Counted from the stretch's first letter, positions 50,227-59,874 are shown. The stretch: DNA of 64,000 bases from Geminicoccaceae bacterium (GCA_028285265.1 JANQPX010000035.1:124001-188000), one strand, 5' to 3'. Notes: generated from the letters alone by a model not told the origin. Translations and numbers: made by a program.

Positions 50227-53073
50227 CTATTTAGGTATTATCAATGCATTGGCGCGCATAAGATATTTCCGCCGCTCCATATCATTCATTTCTATCAAAC
50301 CCATATTTCGACAATAATCACCCAATTTACCTTGAACGCGTTGTCCGCCAAAGACAGAGCCATGTTCTTCTTTGGCGCTATCAAGATATTCATAGCAACG
50401 TTTTATTGCCCAGTCGTCAGTGGACAGCATCCCATACCACCCCAAGTATTTTCTAGAAGCTGTCGAGCCGTCCATAGAATACACGTATCGAGCAACAATT
50501 CGCCAAGCTGTTTTTTGGCTGTTGGCAAATGCTTGGAGAATCATCATTTCTAAAGCATTGTCTTTGTTGTAACTTTTCGTAACCTGTTCAAGACGGCCAA
50601 AGTATATCGGTGACAAAAAGACATTGTAGAGATCGGTACTTCCGCCACAGCCGGGAACAATGTCAGAGCCGTCCGTCAGATCTCCAATAAATTGGAGATA
50701 GGGTTTCTTCGTCCGATTGCCATTTTCGAGCTTTCGTAACGATGAAACATAGGGCCCATCCAAGATTGAATCTTTGAGAGTAAGTTTTTCAGATAAACCT
50801 CCAGTAATATTCGGTTCATGAATATTACTTTTTTGACTATCTTTTGAATCTTTACCTAAGTCATACCCCTTGATTGTCACGTTCGACAATTTTGCATTTT
50901 GCAATTCAGGGCCACTAAGGCCTATGGCAGTTTTCGACGAATTCATTTTGAGCTGTTGGGCGTCTGACGCATCGAACCGGACTTGTACTTTTTCGATCCG
51001 CAAAACCAGTTCACCGTCGGGGATCCGTCTGTCGTCAGACTTCTTGACGTTTTGCCAGCGGAGCCTCAGCGTCGACACACCGGGCTGAGTGTTCGGTGTG
51101 ACATTCGTGATGCGAAGCGACAGCGACTGGTAAGCATCGAGTTCGACAGCCCTATCTTCCGGAGCAACCGAAAGTTCGTGTATCAACGCGCTCGTAGGCT
51201 GCGGCCAATCCCCTGCCTGCGCCCAGCCGTCGGCCTCGATTTCCAAACTCTCTCCATCGGCATGGCGGGAAAGGGTCCAGCCAAATTCCTCGGTCGCGTT
51301 GTCGGTCTCGTAGGCGACGATCCAGCGGCTATCGGCATCGTGATCATTGGCGTCGCGCGCAAATTTGAGCTTCGTCGTGTCGCCATCCGGCGGCAGGTAG
51401 GTGATGTTCACGTCCAAGCCGCACTGCTGACCGCAAATCATCGAAGCCGGTTTGCCATCGCCGACAACGGTCACGCTTGCGCGAAATGGTGGCAGGGAAT
51501 TGTCTGCGGCCGGCGGTGCTTTCAGGTGTTCGATATCGGCTGAGATCGTCGCCAAAGTCCGCAAGAGTTTCGCGTTCTTGGTCTTGAGGTTTGCCACCTC
51601 TTTGGTCAATGCGGTCAGATCGGGCGGCGAAGGCAAATTGTCGATGCGTTTACCCAGAGAGCCGATTTTGGTGTGGAGCGAGGACACCTCGTCCGCGCCG
51701 GCCTTGCTGTTGGTCACCTGGTCGATTTGATCGCGGATGTCCTGCAGGAGGTTTCGCCGCTCGTGGCTCTCCTCCGGCGCCTTGGCATTGACCACGCTCA
51801 TCACCTGGGCGCGTTGGCCGACAAGTTTGCGACCGTGATAGGTCAGTTCGCGATAATCGAATTCGACCCGTGTATTCCGCGCGCCTCGCGCGCCATCGGT
51901 GGTTACCTTTTCGAAGGTGAGCTCCCAACTCGCTTGCACGCCAAGCTCGCCTTGTCGCCGACGCTTGAGATTGAGGGCATCAAAGCGGCTCAGGACATTG
52001 GTCGAAGCTTGCCTACGCCCTGCACCATCGTTCCACGCCTTCGCCGTTAGCGCCCATTCCCTTGCGGTTTCATCACCGAGCGCGATTGCACTCACGTTTT
52101 TGAGAATGCCCCTGGGAATCCGTAAGGTGAGGTGGTGGCCGCGACCCAACTTCGGAAAGCCAATGGCTTCGCCCGCGACATTGTCGATCCGCAGCCGCAA
52201 GCGCTGCCCGGCTTCGGCCATTCCAGCAAGCGCATGATGGTCGTCATCGTCGACAAGCTCGAAATCAAGCGGGTAGATGTCCTTAAATGGCGTCTCATTG
52301 GTCACACCGGGCTCGATCGCTTCGACCTCGTTCGATCCCGACGATCGATCATCAACGGTCACCTTCGGTTCGGGTGGAGTGACGACGGGCGCCGGCGGAT
52401 TGGGTGGAGCTGCCGTTGGTGGCTGTGCCGTGGGTGGGGCTGCTACTGGCGGCCATGCTGCGGGTGGCGCATCCCGACGATGCTTCTTCGCCTCAAGGGC
52501 CGTCTCGTTCTTGCCGTAGTCAGGGAAAACAAGGGCGACGGCGATCCGTGCAATTTCGCCTCGGGCTGGAGCGAACAACTCCTCTCGTCCCGAAAGCGTT
52601 TTGACGAAGGTCATCATGGCCTTGCTTTTGGCAGCCTTCGGGTCGACGGCCTCGATCGCATTGATAAATTTCTCATCATCAATGCCAACAGCTTCGGGCG
52701 CACAGCGCAAATATCTCGAAGCCCGCTCTTCGGAAACGTTTCCGCTTCTGGCCAATCGATCGGCAAGGCGCGAGAGCGTATTGTTTCTTTGATCTTTTGG
52801 CCATTGTGGCTGCTCTTGTGCAGGGTCGGCACCGCAGGCCAGCCTGATAAAGGGAACGATATTTTCGGCTTCTTGCTGCAGGTCGGTTGCGCGGAAATAG
52901 TCCTCCGGGGTGATAACTCCAGTATCCTTCAAAAACTTAACCATGAAGTTGGGCGCATCGCGATTTCGAACGCTAAATAACAATTCAGAGAGAACTACAC
53001 TGAAAATTTCGGTGCGTTCCTTGAGGCTGACCTCGCTGAAGGCCTGCGATATTTGGCGCACATACTCGTTCAT
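50227..53073 (-). CDS. Large coiled-coil protein, cassette gene 2 (948 aa)
   Basis: The start is set at the ATG at 53073, which has a GAGGTGA ribosome site and lies 40 bp after the preceding stop; the frame continues upstream into the preceding gene. Residues 1-200 are helical ('MNEYVRQISQAFSEVSLKER'). A Pro/Ala-rich linker spans ~201-237. A beta-rich part with 'HHLTLRIPRGILKNVSAIALG' follows, then a coiled coil at ~444-517 ('ADEVSSLHTKIGSLGKRI', 'LTALTKEVANLKTKNAKLL'). The last ~255 residues come from markedly AT-richer DNA and end 'ARYVYSMDGSTASRKYLGWYGML...VQGKLGDYCRNMGL'. No signal peptide. Family not recognised. Confidence 0.83.
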   Translation of the reverse strand: MNEYVRQISQAFSEVSLKERTEIFSVVLSELLFSVRNRDAPNFMVKFLKDTGVITPEDYFRATDLQQEAENIVPFIRLACGADPAQEQPQWPKDQRNNTLSRLADRLARSGNVSEERASRYLRCAPEAVGIDDEKFINAIEAVDPKAAKSKAMMTFVKTLSGREELFAPARGEIARIAVALVFPDYGKNETALEAKKHRRDAPPAAWPPVAAPPTAQPPTAAPPNPPAPVVTPPEPKVTVDDRSSGSNEVEAIEPGVTNETPFKDIYPLDFELVDDDDHHALAGMAEAGQRLRLRIDNVAGEAIGFPKLGRGHHLTLRIPRGILKNVSAIALGDETAREWALTAKAWNDGAGRRQASTNVLSRFDALNLKRRRQGELGVQASWELTFEKVTTDGARGARNTRVEFDYRELTYHGRKLVGQRAQVMSVVNAKAPEESHERRNLLQDIRDQIDQVTNSKAGADEVSSLHTKIGSLGKRIDNLPSPPDLTALTKEVANLKTKNAKLLRTLATISADIEHLKAPPAADNSLPPFRASVTVVGDGKPASMICGQQCGLDVNITYLPPDGDTTKLKFARDANDHDADSRWIVAYETDNATEEFGWTLSRHADGESLEIEADGWAQAGDWPQPTSALIHELSVAPEDRAVELDAYQSLSLRITNVTPNTQPGVSTLRLRWQNVKKSDDRRIPDGELVLRIEKVQVRFDASDAQQLKMNSSKTAIGLSGPELQNAKLSNVTIKGYDLGKDSKDSQKSNIHEPNITGGLSEKLTLKDSILDGPYVSSLRKLENGNRTKKPYLQFIGDLTDGSDIVPGCGGSTDLYNVFLSPIYFGRLEQVTKSYNKDNALEMMILQAFANSQKTAWRIVARYVYSMDGSTASRKYLGWYGMLSTDDWAIKRCYEYLDSAKEEHGSVFGGQRVQGKLGDYCRNMGLIEMNDMERRKYLMRANALIIPK

Positions 53074-53113
53074 CCCATCACCTCGAGCGTATTCTCTTGG
53101 TCGCCAAGCCAGA

Positions 53114-56100
53114 TCATGACGTTTCCCCATCCCTATCGATTTCAACCTCGCTCTGCCCGCGCTGCAGCAACAACCAACCGTCGCGCAAATCGAAGCGATG
53201 GCGGAAATTCGCGTCCGGATCGGGACGACCGACGCCGCCGGGTTCTTTGTCTTCAATCGTATCGATCCACCCCCAATGATAGCCGGGCTCCTCAGGCACC
53301 GGCAGTTCGACCGCCGGATCGTCGGCGTCGTTTGTTCGTTGGGGGGTTAGGATTCCGGTGGCGACGAAACCTATCTCCAAGGCCTCGAGCGCCGGCTTGA
53401 ATTGATCGGGTGGAATGTCGATGACCTTGACCGGTAGAACGCCGGTTGTGGCATGTAGTTTGCCGCGCGGATCAAAAAGGACCGTCAGCCGCTCAGGCGC
53501 TGCGTCGAGACTGACTTCGAGATGCATCTCCTCAAGCGACGCGTTGTTGTATGTTGCGATATGCCGCTTACCAGTGCGCAAAGGAGCATCACCTTCCCGC
53601 TCAAATTGCGGCGAGCGCATGACATCGATTTCGCCCTCATTACCCTCCAGGAAATAGCCCAGAACGCCATCGTCAAGCTGGCGATGCTCGCCGATCCGCA
53701 AGGGCACACGGACTCGTTCGATCCGGCGCGAATGCCGCCTGCCGTCTTCGACGTCCTGACGAAAGGCCAACGCGCCGTGATCGATCGGGATCAGGCCGCG
53801 CTGGCGCAGCTGCACTTGCGCACGGACAATGGCGACGGGCCGGCCGATCAAGAGGCTCACATGCGCATGCTGGTAGGTCGAGGCCGGCTCGACGCTACGC
53901 TGCGCATTGTTGATGGTTGAGATGAAGTCGCTGAGTTTGTCTCTACGCCCCGCCTCGTCCTCGGGCCGGCGGAGCCAGACGATCGTGCGCTTGAGATGCG
54001 GATTGGCGATCGCCTCTAGCGTCTCGATGCCGCTCGGCGTTGGCGCCCGCCGCCATTGGCAATTCCGGTCTAGATAGCCCAAGGCCTTGCCGTCGGTGCG
54101 ATAGACCCAAAGGCTCTCGTCCAGTTCGTTGACCACCAGCCAGCCGCAGACCGGTGTCGTGGCCGGATGGGCGTTCATCTCGATCTCGCCATTGTCGGAC
54201 GCCAGCCAGCGCAATTCGAGCCGTAGCGGCATGGCGAAGCGCGGCGCCAGCTTGATTTTGGCGGGATCCGTCGGATCAATCATGGCGTGCGGCCGAGCGA
54301 GCCCTTTCGGCTCGACGTCCCGCCATTGGCCGAAGGTGTCGATGAGGCGCAGACGCTTGATCGCCAGCCTGCCGGCCCGAAGCGGAGCAAACTCGTCGAG
54401 CAGAACGGGCGAGACCCGGTTCGCGCCGCCAACTTTCTCGGCGACCTTGTGGGCGAATTCCCGATAGGTGAGTGGCCGATTGTAGCCGTTCGGGCCCTCG
54501 ACAAGTTCGGGTAGCCCTGCCGCATCGGGTAGTGCCAAGGGATCGGCCACCGGCAATTGCATGGTGGTTTTGTGCCCGAGCAGCGCCGCATTGAAGCCGG
54601 TGAGCGCCTGGGAGAGGACGTGGAAGGTCGGCTCTTGGCGCTGCCAGTCGCTGACCGCATGGCGCACCTTCACCATATGCCGCAACAGCCGTTCCCGTGC
54701 CGCCGCTTCTTCGCCTTGAACCTCGGCCTCGCCCAAGCGCCGGTCGGCCGCGTCATCAAACCAGTCAAGGATCGCATCGCGATGCTTGGCGTAGTAGCCG
54801 GAGGTCAGTTCCTCGGCCTGGTGCGCCTTGTCCGACAGCCAGTAGGCTTTGGCGAGCCTCGACTGCAAAAACACGTCGAGCTGATCGAGCAGGGCGGGCT
54901 TTGCATGCGGGCTCAAGAGACAACGGCCGAGATAGAGATGGCTGAATTGGTAGCCCGTCTCACCCGCTCGCTCGGCAAGATCGACATGCACGCTGTCCAG
55001 TTCGTGGGTCTTGGCGATTTGCTCCGGCAGGTAGTCGTAAGCATCCTGGAAATCGCGCATCGGCGTGAATTCGAACTCCCAATCCAGCATGAAGGGGGTC
55101 CAGGGTCGATGGCGGCATTCTCGACGTCCGGCAGCCCCGACCAGACCGCCCGGGCCGAAGAGACGATCAGCGAGCGTTTGCAGTTCCGCTGAGCGGTGGC
55201 CCAGCACCATGGCTTGCGGTGAGGTATCGAGTTCGATCAGCGCGCAATCGAGTTTGCCATCGCGCGTCTGCCCATGGCCGTGGCGGTCCGTCGGCGCAAC
55301 GGCTTCGCCATGCAGGAGCACGACCGGTTCCGTCGGCTCGAAATAGCGCGGGGCTGCGACCTGATGGAGTTGCAAAGGCGGTCGCCTGCCCAGGCTAGGA
55401 AACACAGCCTGCAGGACGATGCGATTGGCCCGGCGAAAGCTGATGGCGTGGCGATCGCGGCCAGCTTCCTCGGCACTTTTCGGCACAGATGCCTCAGGCG
55501 GATGGCCGGCGGGCAGCTTGAACAGGTCTTTGAGGTCTCCGCCTGTCAAAAGCCGATTCAATTCACCAGTCAGATAGGCGCGTTTGGCGGACGGCTCGGT
55601 AATCCTAGCCATAGCATCGCGCATTGGGCTCAATAGAGATTCCTCGCGCGCAGCCAATTCGCGAGCGAAGGCGTTCAAATCGTATATGTCGCTGGCTGCG
55701 AAAAGCTGCGCGTCTTCGAGCTTGGCCAGCATCGCCGCCTGCTGGCCGGCAAGCTCCGCCGCGGCCACCGCCAGCGCCTGCTCTTCCTCAATCACCCGTG
55801 CCAAAGTTTGCCGCTCGATTAAGTCCTTGACCTGATCGATATCCGGCAAGTCGAGGTAGCGAGCATCCAGCGGATAGGCGATCAGCATATAGTGATACCA
55901 ATCGGCGTACAGCCGCTCGCGCCGGTTCTGCAACTGAGCCGTCCGGCGATCATAGGCTTGTTGCGCCAGATTGAGCGCGTTCAGGGCGTGGGCAATGGCC
56001 GTTTTGAGCGGTGTTTCGCTATCCTCCGCCATCAAGTCTTCCGGCATATCGAAATGGGGCTGCGTGTGCGCCGCATCGGCCTTAGCGCCTGCGGCTTTCA

Positions 56101-57214
56101 GCGCGCGCACCACCCACAAAGAACCGCCATCGACGGCGCGAAATCCCTTGTGATGCCGGGCTTCCCTGAACTTGGCGCCGACATCGATCGACCGATGTTC
56201 GAGGTCGCCCGCCAAATGCAGAGCCTCGAGCTGGTCCTCGATCTCTTCGCTGCTTCGGCCATCGGCGCGGGCACGGGCGACATCCTTTTGCGCCAGCAAT
56301 GCGGAAAGCGCTTCGGTCGCCGTGTTGCCGACCGCCAACTCCAGGTCCTTGGCGAAGGAGGGATGCGGCGATCCGGCGCCGCTTGCGAGCCGAACCTCTC
56401 CTGCCAATAGGGTTTGCGTGGCCTTGTCGCAGCGCTCTGCCGGGTCTCTCGGGGCTGACACGATCCAACCGTAATCGCCGGCCAAATCCTCTGGGCTCAG
56501 ACCGCCGTGGCAAGGATCGTTTTCAGCCAGGCGATACCATCCCATCACGGCATAGCTGGTCTCTCCATCGGCTGCTGGATGATCGGGATCGTGAAAGCCG
56601 AACACATTGGGGCAGTTGGGATAGAAGGCCGCGAAATTGGGTTCGCCATAGCCGAGCGCCGTCAACGTGGTCCGGTATTGTTCCGACGAGATAATGTCTG
56701 CCGTCCAATCCTTGGCGTTCAGGCAGCGCCCAAGATAGCGAAAAGGCGGTTTGTCATCGCTCTTGTTCGGCTCGAAGGGAAAGATCGGAAACGGCCGGCT
56801 GCCTGCCGCGGCAGCGTTTTCCGCCTCGTCGACGGGCCAAAGAAAGTCGCTCTCGACGATCCAACGCCGCACCAGCCGCCCGGCGTCGCGACGCTCGATC
56901 AGCCAACAGGTCGGTACGGCAGGAAACTCGATTCGGTCGCTGCTCTCCCTGATCGGATGACTGCGGGTCAGCGCATCGGGCAAAGACCAATGCAGGTGAA
57001 CGCCGGGGCGAAGCAAAAGGCTGTCGCTTACCATCGGCTGTGCGGCAATATGTTCGCTCAGATAGGCGGTATTGGCATTGGCATTGTGGTTATGTGCTGG
57101 ATAGGCCAGATAACTGAAATCAGCCATGGCACGGACAACCATCCGTTGCCTCTGCGAAAGGTCACTGCCCAATACCAACGCATCAAGGCGAATGGGAACG
57201 ACGACCCAGCTCAC
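53114..57214 (-). CDS. Large conserved hypothetical protein, cassette gene 1 (1366 aa)
   Basis: GTG start at 57214, overlapping a short upstream frame by GTGA. No signal peptide or membrane helix is seen. The N-terminus has 'YLSEHIAAQPMVSDSLLLRPGVHLHWSLPDALT' (the LHW-LPDAL motif at 73-82) and 'FPAVPTCWLIERRDAG', a pattern I recall from large uncharacterised proteins in varied bacteria. A helical, coiled-coil-like block lies around ~455-500 ('RVIEEEQALAVAAAELAG', 'QQAAMLAKLEDAQLFA'). The C-terminal third is beta-rich and includes 'HVSLLIGRPVAIVRAQVQL' (~1120) and 'VLPVKVIDIPPDQFKPAL'. It is the first gene of the cassette; function unknown. Confidence 0.85.
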   Translation of the reverse strand: MSWVVVPIRLDALVLGSDLSQRQRMVVRAMADFSYLAYPAHNHNANANTAYLSEHIAAQPMVSDSLLLRPGVHLHWSLPDALTRSHPIRESSDRIEFPAVPTCWLIERRDAGRLVRRWIVESDFLWPVDEAENAAAAGSRPFPIFPFEPNKSDDKPPFRYLGRCLNAKDWTADIISSEQYRTTLTALGYGEPNFAAFYPNCPNVFGFHDPDHPAADGETSYAVMGWYRLAENDPCHGGLSPEDLAGDYGWIVSAPRDPAERCDKATQTLLAGEVRLASGAGSPHPSFAKDLELAVGNTATEALSALLAQKDVARARADGRSSEEIEDQLEALHLAGDLEHRSIDVGAKFREARHHKGFRAVDGGSLWVVRALKAAGAKADAAHTQPHFDMPEDLMAEDSETPLKTAIAHALNALNLAQQAYDRRTAQLQNRRERLYADWYHYMLIAYPLDARYLDLPDIDQVKDLIERQTLARVIEEEQALAVAAAELAGQQAAMLAKLEDAQLFAASDIYDLNAFARELAAREESLLSPMRDAMARITEPSAKRAYLTGELNRLLTGGDLKDLFKLPAGHPPEASVPKSAEEAGRDRHAISFRRANRIVLQAVFPSLGRRPPLQLHQVAAPRYFEPTEPVVLLHGEAVAPTDRHGHGQTRDGKLDCALIELDTSPQAMVLGHRSAELQTLADRLFGPGGLVGAAGRRECRHRPWTPFMLDWEFEFTPMRDFQDAYDYLPEQIAKTHELDSVHVDLAERAGETGYQFSHLYLGRCLLSPHAKPALLDQLDVFLQSRLAKAYWLSDKAHQAEELTSGYYAKHRDAILDWFDDAADRRLGEAEVQGEEAAARERLLRHMVKVRHAVSDWQRQEPTFHVLSQALTGFNAALLGHKTTMQLPVADPLALPDAAGLPELVEGPNGYNRPLTYREFAHKVAEKVGGANRVSPVLLDEFAPLRAGRLAIKRLRLIDTFGQWRDVEPKGLARPHAMIDPTDPAKIKLAPRFAMPLRLELRWLASDNGEIEMNAHPATTPVCGWLVVNELDESLWVYRTDGKALGYLDRNCQWRRAPTPSGIETLEAIANPHLKRTIVWLRRPEDEAGRRDKLSDFISTINNAQRSVEPASTYQHAHVSLLIGRPVAIVRAQVQLRQRGLIPIDHGALAFRQDVEDGRRHSRRIERVRVPLRIGEHRQLDDGVLGYFLEGNEGEIDVMRSPQFEREGDAPLRTGKRHIATYNNASLEEMHLEVSLDAAPERLTVLFDPRGKLHATTGVLPVKVIDIPPDQFKPALEALEIGFVATGILTPQRTNDADDPAVELPVPEEPGYHWGWIDTIEDKEPGGVGRPDPDANFRHRFDLRDGWLLLQRGQSEVEIDRDGETS

Positions 57215-57255
57215 CTACAAGTCGCCGTTTTGGCGAATGCGGCTTCATTAATCAT
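57211..57255 (-). CDS. Possible 14-residue leader peptide coupled to the cassette
   Basis: An ATG at 57255 follows a very strong GGGGGAGAGG ribosome site by about 5 bases. It encodes MINEAAFAKTATCR and stops at TGA, which overlaps the GTG start of the 1366-aa gene (GTGA). The 1366-aa gene has no good ribosome site of its own. The same frame is open up to 57429 (72 codons), so a longer small protein is also possible. Either way, translational coupling into the cassette is suggested. Confidence 0.4.
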   Translation of the reverse strand: MINEAAFAKTATCR

Positions 57256-57518
57256 TTCCGCCTCTCCCCCATCCGCCAACTTGTCCTCGTTGGCTGGCCA
57301 AACCATGTACCCCACGTCGAGGCAGACTAGGTTTTGGACACCTAGAATTTGACACCGAATCAGTTTGGTCAATCCCCCATTTATTGGGGGGGCGAAGCTC
57401 TGGATTTCACATAGTCTTGATTGTAGCATCTCACCATCGTGGCATTGCGCAATCCATACGATACAGTGTGACCAAATCGTATCTTCACATCATGCCTTAG
57501 CCGGCGCTCGGAACAGTT

Positions 57519-57773
57519 GTGAGACACAAGAACAAGCTACCAAAGAAGCCGTCGAGCGTCGGTGCCGGGATCGTCTGTATGTTGTTGTTCCCGCCTGATG
57601 CTGCGCTGGGCCAAGCCGGTGGCGAGACGAGCCCAGTCGATGATGAAACCATCTTCGATGCTCCCCAATGCGCCGATCCTAAATCCGAGCCGAATTGGCT
57701 GAAGGTGCCGGTCCGGGCCCGTATTATCGAGCCCTTGTGTGTCAATCGGGACCATCGCTTCGTTGCCTCATAA
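57519..57773 (+). CDS. Small putative secreted protein
   Basis: The ORF encodes 84 residues from a GTG start. A basic N-terminus and hydrophobic stretch ('SSVGAGIVCMLLFPPDAALGQA') look like a Sec signal peptide with an Ala-x-Ala-like cleavage region. The mature part is acidic with two cysteines ('DAPQCADPKSEPNWLKVPV', 'EPLCVNRDHR'). Family not recognised; the ribosome site is weak. It lies divergent from the cassette. Confidence 0.42.
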   Translation: MRHKNKLPKKPSSVGAGIVCMLLFPPDAALGQAGGETSPVDDETIFDAPQCADPKSEPNWLKVPVRARIIEPLCVNRDHRFVAS

Positions 57774-57994
57774 TTTCCGATCCGTTTACTGGGCATCCGA
57801 TCAATCGGTTGCCCCCTTGGCGCATCGTGGCATCACCGCGCCCACGGGTCCGAAGACCTTGCCACAAGCGGCTGCATCGCGCTGCCATCGACCACCGATC
57901 AACGCTGTGCGCTGATCATTGTTCCAACCCACGACGGGCATGTCAGACCCGTCACAGGGTCTTCCAAGCTCGTTCTCGTTCAAGAGAGACATCT

Positions 57995-58102
57995 ATGACC
58001 AGATATGAGAACCCAGCAGCGAGCCGAGAGGCGATCACAGAGGAGATCTCCAAGCTTTCCGCTGCATATCCGAGGAATGCCGAGCGTGTTGCTCTTGTCT
58101 AG
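57995..58102 (+). pseudogene. 5' fragment of an interrupted gene
   Basis: An ATG after a GAGAG site opens 35 codons (MTRYENPAASREAITEEISK..., ending NAERVALV). It looks like the natural N-terminus of a protein and stops abruptly where the reverse-transcriptase remnant begins on the other strand near 58100. Family not recognised. Confidence 0.4.
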
Positions 58103-58352
58103 CTTCCAGCAATCCCTCTAAGCCATCCAGTGCCATATTGGCGATGGTTGGGGAGATAATGCCACCTTGTGGGGTGCCTGCCTTCGTCGGCGACAGGCGA
58201 CCAAACTCGATGACACCGGCCATCAGCCATTTGCGCAGGATCACTCTATCCAGTGGGATGTGACCCAATAGCCAAGCATGTGACGGGTGATCAAAACAGC
58301 CTCGGATGTCCGCTTCGAGCACCCAACGAGCGCAGTACTTCTGTCCGTACAA
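58101..58352 (-). pseudogene. Group II intron reverse transcriptase/maturase, internal fragment
   Basis: The frame encodes 'RWVLEADIRGCFDHPSHAWLLGHIPLDR' and 'SPTKAGTPQGGIISPTIANMALDGLEGLL', the RT fingers/palm region of LtrA-type proteins. The N-terminal RT0/1 part and everything from the catalytic YADD onward are missing. Beyond 'LLE' the frame continues as unrelated sequence to 58035. The enzyme cannot be active. Confidence 0.85.
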
Positions 58353-58962
58353 TACCTTAATGTTGAGCCCCTATCCAAGCTATACCGCCTGGCTTTCGCT
58401 TCCTCCGGCCTCCCTTACCCCCATCACCAACAGCGTTCCTTGCGGTCGGCCTGCCTCACATCACGCGAGATCTGAGGCAGTAATAGGGGCTTACACTGTT
58501 CCATAATATCGACAAGGGTGACGTAGGATCCGACTATCCACCGGTGGCGTTCGCGTCGGCGTGTCGGCCAAATAAAGATGCCGCTACCTTAGCCACATGC
58601 CATTTTGGCTAGAGTCGATAGCAGCCGTAAGCTCTGCGTGCGTGACGGTGTTTAACAACGGTTCACCTCTGTTATCCCTATCAACCAGCCTAGCCTCTCA
58701 AGCCGGTGCTGCTCCGGCCGTCAGATCCGTGCCTCACGGCATGGATCTGCCTTTAACGGTTGAGACATTGTTAGGGCGCTCCACACATGGCCGTTGCCAA
58801 CCACGCGCTGCCCATAGGCTACTGCTAGCTGAATAGCAGGATCGCTACACCGAGTTGTCAGTTCAACGCTGAACAATCGCTATCATGGCTTATGGTCTCT
58901 TGAAGTCTTGCTACGGGCTGACAAGCCTCCCCGACTTCAGCTCAAACGACCTCGGGTCGCAC
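58101..58962 (-). mobile_element. Degenerate group II intron
   Basis: On the minus strand the segment starts with GTGCGACCCGAGGTCG at 58962, matching the GUGYG 5' end of group II introns. About 600 bp of structured non-coding sequence follow, then the truncated reverse transcriptase. Domain V and the 3' splice site are not found because the element is cut inside the RT frame. It is a dead remnant. Confidence 0.65.
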
Positions 58963-59198
58963 TTATCTCACCGCACCCCAGGCCAAGCGATATCGACCGG
59001 GTGCACGCACCATCAATGACAGAATAAAGAGCAGCCAATAACGGCGGCACACCGCCTACGCAAGGGTTTTGAGCCCATGAGATTTGTGAGAGCAGAGTTG
59101 AGCAGTGTCAACCTTGGCGGTACCCCTGCCCTAACGATCAAGTCTGTTACGAGCGGCTAAGTCGTCGAATAGAGTACCCTTTTTTCAAATTAAAACGA
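58963..59198. other. Intergenic region, 5' flank of the intron remnant
   Basis: No gene is recognised. The sequence immediately 5' of the intron (minus strand) would be the original homing-site exon; no coding frame with family resemblance is visible there. Confidence 0.35.
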
Positions 59199-59675
59199 TC
59201 ACCGCCTGCATTTCGTGGTGCCGGTAATGCCAACAATGCCAGGATGCCCTTTGATCGAAATGCCAATGCCGTCGGTCTCGCTTTCTTTGATCGCTCGAAT
59301 TTCCCGCGTTCCATTGCTGTGTTGGATGTCTCGGATGAATTCGTAATCCCGCTTAGTCAGCCAAGTTCGAGAAGCCTCGAAAACTTTCACATCATCGATG
59401 TCGTGACCGAGAGCTTCAGCCCTTAGATCGAGCGTGAACGAAGTCTGATATCCATCGATAATACCATCGGCACCAAAACAGCCAGCTTCAGGGAAAAGAT
59501 CTTGGTCCCACGGCGTATCCGGGGCAAATGCTTTGGCGAGAGTCGTTACCGTTTCGATGGCATAGGCCTGATCACTCAAAAGCAGCTCTTTAAGAACCTT
59601 AGGTGAGTCTTGAGCTTCAGACGATGACATCGACATCACCAAAGCTGCAACAACAAGTAAGGAACGAGAGAGCAA
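59199..59675 (-). CDS. Secreted hypothetical protein
   Basis: The protein has 158 residues from a TTG start at 59675, chosen because GAGGAG lies five bases upstream. A signal peptide ('SRSLLVVAALVMSMSSSEAQD') is followed by a soluble domain with two cysteines ('EAGCFGADGIIDGYQTSFTLDL', C-terminal 'TTKCRR') that may pair. Family not recognised. It marks the return to intact genes right of the accessory region. Confidence 0.68.
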   Translation of the reverse strand: MLSRSLLVVAALVMSMSSSEAQDSPKVLKELLLSDQAYAIETVTTLAKAFAPDTPWDQDLFPEAGCFGADGIIDGYQTSFTLDLRAEALGHDIDDVKVFEASRTWLTKRDYEFIRDIQHSNGTREIRAIKESETDGIGISIKGHPGIVGITGTTKCRR

Positions 59676-59874
59676 GGCTACTCCTCAGCCGCAATCGTAG
59701 CAGTTCTACCGATGATGATGTCAGCGAGCATCCAAGGGGGCAAAATCGTCGCCATGGGGTTCATTTTCGTCACTTTGAGGCTTATTCCCCGGGGGGGGCC
59801 GACCGTCACCACACGATCGCCTGGCTTGGATGTCATGGTGGCGATGATGCTGCCCTCTGTCTCCAGCGCAAGCT

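Noticed and set aside
52132..52980. 282-codon plus-strand ORF opposite cassette gene 2
   Set aside because: Its Gly/Trp-rich segment is simply the antisense of the Pro-rich linker.
57497..57796. 99-codon minus-strand ORF
   Set aside because: The overlapping plus-strand ORF has a signal-peptide-like N-terminus; this one has no recognisable feature.
57215..59198. Search for a repeat of the tRNA-Lys 3' end (attR)
   Set aside because: No copy of the T-arm/acceptor sequence was seen by eye in this stretch, so no attachment site is claimed.
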